This document shows, piece after piece, positions 54,512 through 64,000 of a DNA stretch of 64,000 nt. Both the position numbers and the translations under genes were made by a program. The number at the start of each line of letters is the position of its first letter. The stretch's first letter is position 1. This DNA comes from Branchiostoma belcheri (Eukaryota > Chordata > Leptocardii > Amphioxiformes > Branchiostomatidae), in NCBI RefSeq assembly GCF_001625305.1, contig NW_017802392.1:186001-250000 (forward strand), read 5' to 3'. The notes under the pieces were generated by a model. The model was given only the letters and a program-made list of their open reading frames with translations, searched no databases and was not told where the DNA came from.

Positions 54512-54715
54512 CTTTATTACAGAGGACAGATTTTATAATACAAATCTGCTATTACAATATCATATGTCCACGAAAGTACTGGTGGCTATGCTTCCATTTA
54601 CACAGTCAGTGTCCAATATTCAGTCAGATTTGCCGGTGAGTTAATTTTAGGTGAAGGGTGGCTGGTGATATTCTCATTCTCATTCTCGAGGCCACATTAT
54701 TATTAAGGCCTTGTT

Positions 54716-54846
54716 AATAAAGCCATCAGTAATTGCACAGATAAAGATTATAGAATTTTTATACTGGGACTACTAATATAGTTTCCTTGTTTAACTACAA
54801 AACTCGACATGATGAAGACAATAATGTATCAATGAGAAATAATAAA
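54716..54846 (+). terminator. Candidate polyadenylation signals of gene 1
   Basis: AATAAA occurs at 54716-54721 and again at 54841-54846, about 205 and 330 bases after the stop. Either could end the transcript. No cDNA evidence is available here. Confidence 0.45.
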
Positions 54847-54849
54847 GCA

Positions 54850-56019
54850 ATATATCATTTGTTAGATGCGATCTTATTACTGCTCGTTCCCAACTGCAAT
54901 TTTGTTTTTTTCTTTCGGGGGCATTGTTTGAAGAATCATCTTTGAAGCAACGATTGGGTGAAGAATTGTGGATGTAAGTGTTTGACAGTTTTATCAGAAA
55001 TAATGTTTCATGTTGGATCTTATTCAGAAGGCGTGTGATAAAAGGGCTGTACCCAGATTGAGTGCCACAAAACTAGCTCATGAAACTTCATCAGAACCGC
55101 GTTAAACACGGTCCGTTAAACGGCAATGTGCTCCTCGGTCGGTCCGTATGGAATAGTGGTGATTAGTACGACAGAAGATGAAAGGAGGAAGAAATGTTTC
55201 ATATTCTCGTAACAGCTGCAGATAATGGTCATGAATGAAGTGGAGAGATCACCGGTCACTTTTTTTAAAGCGGAGTACTTCTTAACAGACTTTTACAGAG
55301 AAAATTATACTCTGGATGCTACGTATACCCTTCGACGGACAGACTTCTGGACAAAAAGGGATATTCTCGACTTTTAAATCTTGGCCCATTGACGGTGCAG
55401 TCAGACATGGTGATATAGCTACCATTCCGTGAACGCGAATTTTTGTACGGTGGTGTCGAGTTTCAAATTTTTCCTTTTCATCTTTTGTGTGGGGATGTGG
55501 ACTCTCGCTTCATCAATTTGACTGTTTGTTCTTTCTTTTATTCTTGGTTAGTGTTTTGCATTGTTTAGTAATATTGGTTTTATTCGTATAAGTGGTGGCA
55601 TTAACATAAGTTACCTAACTTGAGGCCGTCGTCACTTTGTCCTGTACCCTTATTTTGTTAATTGTATGCTGAAAAAAAATTCCGCCATTTTGATCCTGTG
55701 TAGGACTGTTCTTGTACCAGGTGTTGAGGAGTTGAAGGTCCTTATTATCATCAAAATAGAACAATGCCCATGTTATTCTTTTTAAAGACATCATAGAGTG
55801 TTTCAATTAGCGACATACTGGCGTTCTGGTATGAATTAGTCACCCCATACCAGCTCTCATCAGCACTCAAAATAATTTTGATCAATTGACAAAACGGCGA
55901 GGCAAGCTGGTTAACGCAAAGCACTTGACTGATGAGTGTGGTGGACCGAACAGCGGTTTGCTATTGACTACAATATCCGCACGACAACGATTTTCACTCT
56001 TCCTGGAACCGTCAGTGTG
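54850..56019. other. Intergenic stretch without recognised feature
   Basis: I see no exon or repeat family between the gene 1 polyadenylation signals and the H1 MITE. Confidence 0.4.
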
Positions 56020-56022
56020 TAA

Positions 56023-56369
56023 GGCCACAGCAAGTAATTTTTATGGATGACATCCTCCGCAGACTCAGATTTGACTCAGTCATTGTACAAATGGTTTTGA
56101 TTCGTCGGGAACATCACATATACACAGCCAGTATCACATATCACTGCATCAAGTAAGAAACAAAACATTAAATCAGAGCCTATTGTTGTCATCTCGAGCT
56201 CTCTTCATAGTTATCTGACATCCACGTTCCGGCATGGCAATAGACATCTTTGCCGATTTTCGGCATGTTGACCACTGTCAGAGGGCAACAAAATTTCTTT
56301 TTTTTCCCCAAATCAGGCGAAAATTAAAACGCGCGCTGATGTCATCAATAAAAATTACTTGCTGTGGCC
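56023..56369. mobile_element. Harbinger-like MITE (family H1), copy
   Basis: 347 bp with GGCCACAGCAAGTAATTTTT and AAAAATTACTTGCTGTGGCC ends and TAA on both sides; internally deleted relative to the copies at 40878 and 45723. Confidence 0.82.
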
Positions 56370-56716
56370 TAACTAAAATTACAAAGTAGTGGTATCACCC
56401 AGGAAATTCATTTCCATTGCATTCACGTCGTTCGTCCCCGGAGCTTGTAACAACCTGTCATCGAACACAGGAAGGTACACATTATCTTAAAAGGGCTTAG
56501 AGTGATGACATCGGGACCTTTTATCAAGGGCACCTCTTAGGCAGACCATTAAATATAATCTCAAGGTATTTCTGAGTGTTTTGTTGGCCTTGTAAGTAGC
56601 AGCAAAAGATGCTGCCGCTGTGATAAAGTTCAGGACCATGTTGGGTAGATGCGACATTTAAACAGGGTAGTGACGTGAGAACCGTAGATCGGTTTGGTAA
56701 AAATTAACTGGATCAT

Positions 56717-56994
56717 ATATAGTAAAAGGTTGAACTTTATTCCAACACACAATTGTACAGGGATCAAATTTTCAGCGACCACTGTCGCCTTCATCAGGAT
56801 AATTAATGACCAATCACTTCACAACGTGATCTCGCGAGAATTACGGTTTACAAACACGTGACCTTATTCACACGAGATTTTACTGATACGTGACGTAAGC
56901 AATTGATGAAGGCGACAGTGGTCGCTGAAAATTTGATCCCTGTACAATGGTGTGTTGGAATAAAGTTTACTTATTATTTACTTTTCATGATAAT
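56717..56994. mobile_element. Penelope-like terminal remnant with two hammerhead-like arms
   Basis: CTGGATCA duplicates flank it (56709-56716 and 56995-57002). The arms run from TTGAACTTTATTCCAACAC inward and carry hammerhead-like hairpins at 56771-56797 (-) and 56903-56930 (+, with TTGATGA). The right end TTTTCATGATAAT is the inverse of the left end of the element at 48508. No coding part. Confidence 0.65.
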
Positions 56995-57059
56995 CTGGAT
57001 CAAATATAGATATAGTGTTCGCAGGAAAACAGTTACATATCACTTAAGTTACATATAAC

Positions 57060-57060
<1 letters not shown>

Positions 57061-57129
<69 letters not shown>
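57061..57129. repeat. (CA)n microsatellite
   Basis: About 33 CA units, nearly pure. Confidence 0.98.
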
Positions 57130-57131
<2 letters not shown>

Positions 57132-57724
57132 ATATACACATGTATAAACTATACTGATGGTTTTGAAGTCATTTACACGAAGTAAGTTAGCGAAGTTAAA
57201 AGCACTATGAAGCAGTATTGACAAAAAGATGTATTCCCATGGGGAATCTGAGAGCGTCTGTCTCATTTTTGAGTTTCCTGACCTGAAACAAGTTGAAGAA
57301 TCTCCGAGTTAAGTACCGTGGCAGGGGTTAGAAATGCACCGATCGTTACAACATGTTCACTCCCCTCCCCCTGATAGCACTCCACCTTAGGTCATTTCCA
57401 AGTTAACCACTCCAAGTCCCGGTGGAGATGATATCGTCTTCTTTCCATTTAGCTCTTAATCCTGATGGATAGGCTGTCCAGGGGTGGCAGACAGCGGCCC
57501 AGGGTACGGCTCATCCTCCGACCCTTGGGGTCTACGATTGGATTGAATCTTCAATCACCCTTTGATCAAGGTGGAATGAGGGCAGGAGAGAATCTTTCTC
57601 ACATCCAAGAATCGGAGGTATCCGTAAACGGGAAACATTTTCTACTTCGAATTCAGAATTTTTAAGGAATGATTCAACCATCTAAATGTCATTACCCTCC
57701 CCTTAACATTTAAGAGAGAGCAGA

Positions 57725-57868
57725 GTTAGTAGAATATTCCTCCATCAATGACGATTTTGAAAAGGTAAGAGAAACAGAGTTGAGACGAACATTGGACGTA
57801 AAAAATTTGGAGGTGTATCTTTCTTACCTTTTCAAAATCGTCACTGATTGAGGAATATTCTACTAACT
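57725..57868. repeat. 144-bp hairpin (foldback)
   Basis: Arms of about 46 bases (GTTAGTAGAATATTCCTC... and complement, with one small indel) around a 50-base loop. MITE-like, but no target duplication was resolved. Confidence 0.85.
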
Positions 57869-57899
57869 GTGATTTCCTCTTCAAGATAAGCGATAGATG

Positions 57900-59560
57900 A
57901 AATGCCCTTTCAAGTCATTTGCAGCCTAACATCTGGCACATCTTTGAGGATGGGAGAAGACATGTTTGCAGAGTTGTCTGAGTGCGGTGATTTGTTAGCT
58001 CTGTATGATTAATGACTGAACCCTTGTAGATGCCTCCCCTCTCGGAAACTCGTAGACTCACTGGCAACCGTCTGTAGTAATCATTACTCATTCACACATT
58101 AACAAGACCACATCAATCAAGCGATTTCTTTCTTATCTCTGACGATGTTTCGACATCCCATGGCAAATATCAATTGCACATTAATGACGTTCAAAATAGG
58201 TGCATTAAAAGAATATAAGCCGTGCAGGGGCGATCTGTCCCAAAGAAACTAATGCAACGTTAAGATAAGCAGATCCGCTTGTGCTGACTCCGGGCCTACA
58301 TGTAGATGATTGCGGTATGGTAAGATAATTCCGTGTTTTAGACTGTAAGCCTTGCCAACTGATGACAAATCACAGTAATGGCATTGAATCTATGAATTTA
58401 CAATCCGTAAATTGCGTGGATGCTTTTAAACCCAACGGAAAATCTCACTGATGCTAAAAATTGGTCGTTAGTCATCGTACAGACGTCTCCTCCAGCGGGT
58501 GCACCGAAACACAAGTACACATTACACTAGTCTAAAATAGCAGGAAAATGTGAAACTGGAAACCAAGGCAGCCCACACTGGTATAAAATGGCGGGAAAAT
58601 GTGACACTATAATTCTGCACTCGTAAAATCATCTTTGGCTTCTTTGAAAATGTCTGCAAATGGCGGAAAAATATGACACACAATTCTGCGCTCGCATAAT
58701 CACACGGCTTCTCTAAAAACGTTTGCAAATCTCACTGTCCCTATAGCTGGTTTTAATAACAAGTACATGGACGTCTCAAAGAGCGACACGGTATAGTGAG
58801 AATGCGTGTTGGCGATGTAAGGACACACCAAGCTGAAGATACGTACCCGTATGCCGACTATTTGGGCTCAGAAGGACTGGCAACGACTTAGAAATATTTG
58901 TTGGATCAACTACAAAGGCAGAGCGTGAGAAACATATTGTAAATCTTGTATTTTTTGACACCATAATGTGGCGACCAGGAAAGCAAATTGTAGTCGTTAG
59001 CATGTTACTTTATGTCTAATGTATGTATAGTATGGTTTACTATATTCTTTCTAGGTATTGCATTAGAGGGAGTAGGTGTATTTTTCGAGGCACTTACAAC
59101 TACCAGAATGATTTATTTTAACATTTAGCCAAAGATCGTATTTGCCAAAACGTAGCGGTAGGAATGTTCTATCAATTATCAAATGCGAGGAGCAACGTTA
59201 CTAGATTATGTTGCCAGAGGATGCAACGTTGGTCGCATGTGTTACTGAGTGAAAATATGTCAGAGGGCCTTAGTAATATATTTCGACTCTTGTATAATAT
59301 TTCCTCGCCATGTCTTGTTAAAACCGTTACAGGTCATCTTCGAACAGACCTGCATTACTGTAACATTGCAGTTAACTGTCCATCACTACAACGACAGTCA
59401 ATGGCAACTTCGACCAACTAATTCTCTGAAGATTTCTAATCATTTTGGCAGCATAATTAATTTCACATGAGTCCATCTGCTGCTTAAACTGCGATAGAGT
59501 TTATCTCTTCTATATTTGGTGGTGGTGGGGTGGTGGGTGAATTTGCTGTTTCCTTCTCCA
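57900..59560. other. Intergenic stretch, 3' flank of gene 2
   Basis: No exon recognised. Short related phrases (AATGGCGG/GAAAATGTGACA) repeat at 58540, 58590, 58660 and again near 60620 and 60690. The gene 2 polyadenylation site was not identified with confidence. Confidence 0.35.
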
Positions 59561-59566
59561 CACTAT

Positions 59567-59911
59567 TCAAAGCTTTGTAGTGAAGTCAGCAACGTTTTTC
59601 GGGTTCTCTGGGTCCGTGTCCGTCCTACTGTTAGTTCCAACAGTGGTCCATATGCCGTCCCGTATCCCCGGGCTGGAACAGAAGCAGTACTTCCTTTTGA
59701 CGGGGCTGTCTCTGTTCTTCCTCACCTCGCCGCAGCACTCACAGTACGTCCTGGAGACGGGGAAGGGTGTGGGGGGTGCCGGAGGGTACTGGTCTGATGA
59801 CGTGGAGGAGACGATGATGTGAATCTCGCCGTTCTCCTGCTTGTGGACAGACACGTCTGGTGAGGAGTCCGGAGCGGTGTCGAATTTACCCATCTGGACA
59901 TCACCATTAAG
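59567..59911 (-). CDS. Gene 2 terminal exon: cytosolic tail
   Basis: 345 nt including the stop, acceptor ACTGCAG. It begins LNGDVQMGKF (gene 1 [10 protein letters not shown]). It continues with ENGEIHIIVS, a YPPAPPTPF proline run, [14 protein letters not shown] and KRKYCFCSS, and ends VADFTTKL. The close match with gene 1 over a low-complexity cytosolic tail shows these residues are under selection. Confidence 0.92.
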   Translation of the reverse strand, partial: LNGDVQMGKFDTAPDSSPDVSVHKQENGEIHIIVSSTSSDQYPPAPPTPFPVSRTYCECCGEVRKNRDSPVKRKYCFCSSPGIRDGIWTTVGTNSRTDTDPENPKNVADFTTKL

Positions 59912-62900
59912 CTGCAGTTAAGAGAAAAAACTCTTTAGCCTTGACTATCATGAAAGTTCATCTGTGTTAGTAGTTACATGTTTAAAGTTAAAACTTTTCT
60001 TCCAACACAAAAAGTTCTCTCACCTAGAGCTTTCGACCAGTCACTTTGGTCTTCCTCAGTAGACTGACCCAGTGAAGCTTGTCACGTGGCTTCTTTGAAG
60101 TGTGACGTCAACACTGGGTCAAAGGTGTCTCAACACATCCACATAGAGTCACCCGGACATTTTGTTTCATTTGACACTGTAAGGATTTTAGATACTGTTC
60201 AAGACTATTTCTTGAGAGGGGTGAAGGAAGCTATATACATCAGGGCCTATCACCCTACATTGAACCGCGACGGGAGTCGACATCGTCTACCAGATACCTT
60301 TGACCCAGTGTTGACGTCACGCTTCAAAGAAGCCACGTGACAAGCTTTACTGGGTCAGTCTACTGAGGAAGACCAGAGTGACTGGTCGAAAGCTCTAGGT
60401 GAAAGATTTTTTTGTGTTGGAAGAAAAGTTTAAACTTTAAACATCGTTAGCCTTGAATTTCAATTTTTGAAGACGAAGGCGAGCAGGCAGTTGTCATGAT
60501 ATTTGAGTTAGTGTAACCCAAACAGTTCAGCGGCTCACAAAGTTGTTTCTGTGTTTCATACAAACGTCTCATCCATCGGGACTATGGGTACACTGAAACA
60601 CAATCGTAACACACCAATCTAAAATGGCGGAGAGATGTGACATCGATGCAGTTCTACATCAATGAACTTCTACACTGGTATGAAATAGCGGGGAAATGTG
60701 ACATTATTCGTATTTTGAGCATGCAGACACAACGTAGGTACAAATGCTTGCCGGATATAGAATTAGCTTATTGAAATTGTAATTTATTAGCTTCAAAATG
60801 CATGAAAATGAACTGGGATTATTCACGAAAAAATTGCAGCTTACTAACCTTGAATAAACACTAGGTAAATTTAAAAAAAATATACAGTCTCTTGTTTAAA
60901 ACAAGTCAAGAATTAGAAGTGTGTCTTACATATAACTACATAATACAGTCAAACCTGTCCAAGCCGACCACCCGGGGGACCAAAGAAAAGTGGTCACCTT
61001 GGACAGGTGGTCTCCTTGAAGAGGGTCGCCTCACAACATGATTTAGACACAAATGGTTTCCAAGTTGAGATGTTTTAATGTTTTAATGTCAAATGCTGTC
61101 AGTTCTGTGATGAATGCATGGAACAATTTCCGTCGAACAAAAACACCATCCATTCTCCATAATTTCTCATTAGTTACCATCAATAATCAACATGACTGAA
61201 AATGATGTGGTCACCATGGGCAGGTAGCAGGCCTTGAGCGGACCAAACTCAGGGCAGTCGTGGTCGTATTGGCCAGGTGGTCACCTTGGACAGGTCGCTT
61301 AATGCTTGCGTCAATGGGTAAAATTTTTGGGACTGAGAACAAACGGTCGCCATGGCCAGGTGGCCGGCTTGAAGAGGTGGTTTGGCAGGTTTGACTGTAT
61401 TAAACAGGTTCAATGTTTGCCACATTTTATCACAAAGATGTACTTTCAGTACCTCCTGACATTTGGACTTCTCTGAGGTCCGTCTACATGCTCTTCTACA
61501 CAGAAGGTCACACAGAGACACCGCACAGGCCAGGACTATTCCAAATATCAGAACACAGAACACCACGGCAAAGTTCTCCAGGGTGAGAGTGGCGCTGAAA
61601 CCAGACGTGTCGTCATCTGGAAGACTGGTCAGTACGGGGCACTTTCCGCGCTCGCCAGGCCACCATTGATGTCTCAGCTCATCTAGCCTGCCGGAGTCCT
61701 GCAGTCTCAAGATTCTGAAACGGACACAAGACGAAGTCAGTCATCAGTAGTCTCCACCAGACTTCTTTTGCGGTTCTTTTGCGTAGAAATCGGCCTAAAA
61801 AGTCTTAATTGGCCCGAGAAGGTAGCCGACCAGAGAAGCTCCATTTCCCCGCCGAGAAGTCTGTGAGATCTCGGTATCCTCTTTGAAGTCGGCGGGGAAA
61901 TGGAGCTTCTCTGGCCGGCCACCATCTCTGGCCAATTAATACCCTTTTTAGGCCGATTTCTACGATTTATTCACCCCGCAAAAGAAGTCTGGGCCTTCGA
62001 TTGACTTGGTGAAGTTCATCGCGCGCATTAATTTTCGCCTGCTTTTGAAAAAAAATTGTTGCCTTCTGAATGTGGTAAACATGCCGAAAATGGGCAAAGA
62101 TGACTCTCGCCATGCCGGAAGGTGGATGGCAGATAAATAGGAAGAGAGTAGACAATAAAAGGTTCTGATTTATTGCTTTTTCCTTTACTTTGATACAGTG
62201 ATGTATTTCATTCCTTTTATATGTCATGTTCACTGAATCAAAACCATTTGTACAATGATTGAAAACTTGTATCTTTTGGTGACAAATGGATGTTGTAACA
62301 TTTGGCAGTAAACATAGCACAATATAAGTATCATTTTCTGTTTAACAAGGTTTCTGAATGTAACATTTGAAATTGCTTTTTCCGCCCTATCGCATTAGAT
62401 TTGGAGTCTGCGGAGGATGTCAGCAATACAATTTACTTGCTGTAGCCTTTAAAAAACTTACATCATGTAAGTCTCATTCTCATTAAAACCACATGTACAT
62501 TTCGTCCTTAAATCATCTCCTGTGGAAGTACAGTGTACCATAGTAAATGATACTTATAATAACTATGCAGAACACAATTTCCGAGAACCTATGTCTGCTA
62601 ATAACATCAAAATTTTGTTAATCTTCAGACATCTAAGTACTACTGGTCTTAGATTGAGTAATCCAGAAGTGCAATCAAGAAAGCAATCGCTGTGATTAAA
62701 GGATCACATTTCTATTCACCCATTACGCCAAGGGTCCACAGAGGAAGCTTCGAATCGCAGCGGGAGGTACTTACGCCATGGAAAATATTTCCGTAAATGC
62801 CGAACCGTTCCCAAAAGCGATGCCGTAGCCGCTTCGGTACTTGGCAAAGTCGATAACAGACAGTTGGCATGTGGGATCGCGGTCCGCAGCGTATTGAACG

Positions 62901-62931
62901 ATGGGAAGATCCGCTATCAGCGCGTAGGAAT
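59567..62931 (-). CDS. GRID-like: GluD-like ionotropic glutamate receptor, gene 2 (3' part; last three exons)
   Basis: A paralogue of gene 1 on the opposite strand, cut by the right edge of the window. Three exons are visible, in the same order and phases as gene 1 exons 16-18: S2 (62931-62775), S2 end plus TM4 (61714-61453) and tail (59911-59567). The exon matching gene 1 exon 15 was not found between 62932 and 64000, so it lies outside or was missed. Stops of the two genes are 5056 bases apart and face each other. Motifs match gene 1 closely, including a cysteine-rich tail and a terminal TTKL. No frameshift or stop interrupts the visible exons, so the gene is probably functional. It should be a partner or paralogous subunit, but assembly between them cannot be judged from sequence. 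Confidence 0.9.
59945..60446 (+). mobile_element. Penelope-like remnant with inverted ends, in gene 2 intron
   Basis: Flanked by a perfect 10-base duplication, TTAGCCTTGA (59935-59944 and 60447-60456). Arms of about 150 bases are inverted copies and hold hammerhead-like hairpins (60029-60059 on minus; 60363-60393 on plus; core CTGAGGA...GAAA). Between them the plus strand encodes KEAIYIRAYHPTLNRDGSRH and then RLPDTFDP, the Penelope-like C-terminus. It lies only 34 bases from the gene 2 terminal exon. Confidence 0.82.
60946..61397. mobile_element. Tc1/mariner- or pogo-like MITE
   Basis: 452 bp with CAGTCAAACCTG and its complement CAGGTTTGACTG at the ends, each flanked by TA. Internal GGTCACCTTGGACAGGTGG-like phrases repeat in both halves. 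The ends and TA target fit the Tc1/mariner superfamily (pogo-like). No transposase. It lies 55 bases from the gene 2 TM4 exon donor. Confidence 0.75.
61453..61714 (-). CDS. Gene 2 S2 end and TM4 exon (equivalent of gene 1 exon 17)
   Basis: 262 nt, phase 2 to 0, acceptor CGTTTCAG, donor GTACTG. It encodes ILRLQDSGRLDELRHQWWPG, then NFAVVFCVLIFGIVLAC as TM4 and a Cys/Arg-rich stop-transfer (CRRACRR). It is 15 nt longer than its gene 1 counterpart, the extra codons lying in the extracellular segment before TM4. Reading on past the donor gives unrelated residues, so the exon ends at 61453. Confidence 0.92.
61757..61993. repeat. 237-bp foldback hairpin
   Basis: Left and right halves are inverted copies from CCAGACTTCTTTTGCGG inward (TAGAAATCGGCCTAAAAAG, then GAGAAGCTCCATTTCCCCGC). 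The loop is about 30 bases. It begins 43 bases upstream of the gene 2 TM4 exon acceptor. Confidence 0.88.
62005..62451. mobile_element. Harbinger-like MITE (family H1), degraded left end
   Basis: Interior CGCGCATTAATTTTCGCC and CATGCCGGAAGGTGGATGGC as in other H1 copies; right end TTTACTTGCTGTAGCC. The left inverted end is diverged next to the foldback hairpin. Confidence 0.65.
62775..62931 (-). CDS. Gene 2 S2 exon (equivalent of gene 1 exon 16)
   Basis: 157 nt, phase 1 to 2, with acceptor TCTGTAG and donor GTAAGT read on the minus strand. It encodes ALIADLPIVQYAADRDPTC and SGYGIAFGNGSAFTEIFSM. The acidic ligand contact (Asp in IADLP) and the GYGIA motif are conserved. Length and both phases are identical to gene 1 exon 16. 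Confidence 0.92.
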
Positions 62932-63327
62932 CTACAGAAGATAAGACGATCGATGGGGAACAACATTAACAGCTTTTAACAAAGTTAACTTACCATGCTG
63001 GGGCCATGAATCACAGTGCACAGAATAATGAGCTGGTTTTATCTCAATATCTGTGAGAGGAAGGCTATTTCAAGACATGGCACTTTTCATGCCATGCACG
63101 CTGGCGTTTAGTTGAATTGGGATATGGATATTCTAATGCTTCAACAAGGCCTCAGAATTGTGTGGCTTTGACTTCTCTCTGTCAGGGGGTATCCTTGCGT
63201 TTGCAGGCAGCGGCTCCAAATATAACTCATCAGGGATATGGAAATACAGCACGGTTCTCAGCGGTGCTTCATCATCAGACTTGCACTTAAAAGTCTCAAA
63301 AATTCTAACTCAGGTGAAAGACACTTA

Positions 63328-63885
63328 GGCCGTGTTCATGTGAAGTCAGTGAAGGCGCTTCACATGTGGTTTAACCAGAAGCCGGTTTCAAGTGGCTCCA
63401 TCTGAACGCTCCAAATCACATTGAAAGCGCCTCGATCCCAAACCACTTCGAGAGGTGGTTTCGAACCGGTTTTCCCGCATTGCGATTTGCGTCTGAACGC
63501 AATGTGATTTCAATGTAACTTCGCCTGGTCATGGATTACGGGGTGATATTTCTTTATTTATATGCAATACCAACTTTTACGTGGCAGCAACTTAAAGAGC
63601 AGTAATGGTCAAATAATGTGTCCGTTCTAGGATGAGCTTCACCGCCTCTGGCGGGACTACGTCGGCATTCGGCCGAGATACGCTGGGAGGGGGGCATCAG
63701 CAAGCAGGTCGTTGACCTCTGACATTGATAACACGCTACCTTGCGTGTTTTCATCAAACAGCAATAAATGTAGCTCAATCGAATTGTGATCGGACACGGT
63801 TTCAAAGGAATGTGTGGCACATGACCAGATGTGAAGAATGCAAGTTACCCGAATCGCGGTTTGGGTGACTTTACATGAACAATGC
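63328..63885. mobile_element. Probable Harbinger-like MITE (family H4)
   Basis: The left end GGCCGTGTTCATGTGAAGTC after TTA pairs with TGACTTTACATGAAC at the right. Multiple internal ACCGGTT/AACCGG and TCTGAACGC motifs pair. The size, about 558 bp, and GGCC-type end suggest PIF/Harbinger. The right end has mutated. An open minus-strand frame inside has no known motif. Confidence 0.5.
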
Positions 63886-64000
63886 TTTATGCAAACAGAC
63901 CTTGTTTTACACTCCGTATTCCCTCTTGTGTGTCTGATACAAGACTACCATTACTGGCAGTGAGCAGAGACCACATGGTCTGGTGTGACGGGACGCCTGA

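Noticed and set aside
63554-63820. Missing upstream exon of gene 2
   Set aside because: I searched 62932-64000 on the minus strand for the exon 15 motifs ([15 protein letters not shown]) and saw none; the open frame here lies inside a probable MITE.

Overview
This is eukaryotic genomic DNA. Genes are split into short exons with GT..AG introns, there is no operon structure, transposable-element (TE) debris is dense, and 23327-24016 is a 690-base assembly gap. The one gene that can be rebuilt in full is an ionotropic glutamate receptor of the delta (GluD/GRID-like) type. It lies among Penelope-like, CR1/L2-like, RTE-like and L1/Tx1-like retroelement remnants, a tRNA-derived SINE and many Harbinger-like MITEs. 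Together these suggest an invertebrate deuterostome, most likely a lancelet (Branchiostoma). The species is inference; nothing in the window proves it.

Layout. 1-3.4 kb: repeat-rich flank without a recognisable gene. 3860-54511 (+): GluD-like gene 1, 18 coding exons, 960 codons including the stop. The splice phases agree at every junction, and the order is signal peptide, amino-terminal domain (ATD), S1, TM1, pore, TM3, S2, TM4 and cytosolic tail. Introns 2 and 5 are each about 14 kb and full of TEs. 54512-59566: intergenic, with a Harbinger-like MITE, a Penelope-like remnant and a (CA)n tract. 62931-59567 (-): the last three exons of a second, paralogous GluD-like gene. It converges on gene 1 and runs off the right edge.

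How the parts relate. The two receptors form a tail-to-tail pair. They share a TM4 exon, an S2 exon of identical length (157 nt) and a final exon of identical length (345 nt). The shared tail has a cysteine cluster and the same C-terminal TTKL, which resembles a class I PDZ ligand. Gene 1 has arginine at the pore Q/R position in genomic DNA and a proline where other delta receptors have a ligand-contacting threonine, so its pore and ligand site are probably unusual.

The most distinctive non-genic signal is a set of inverted-repeat Penelope-like insertions with target-site duplications. Their arms carry hairpins resembling the hammerhead ribozyme core (CTGANGA, stem, GAAA). One of them lies directly against the splice acceptor of exon 11. 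All domain and TE assignments come from reading the sequence; no database search was run.
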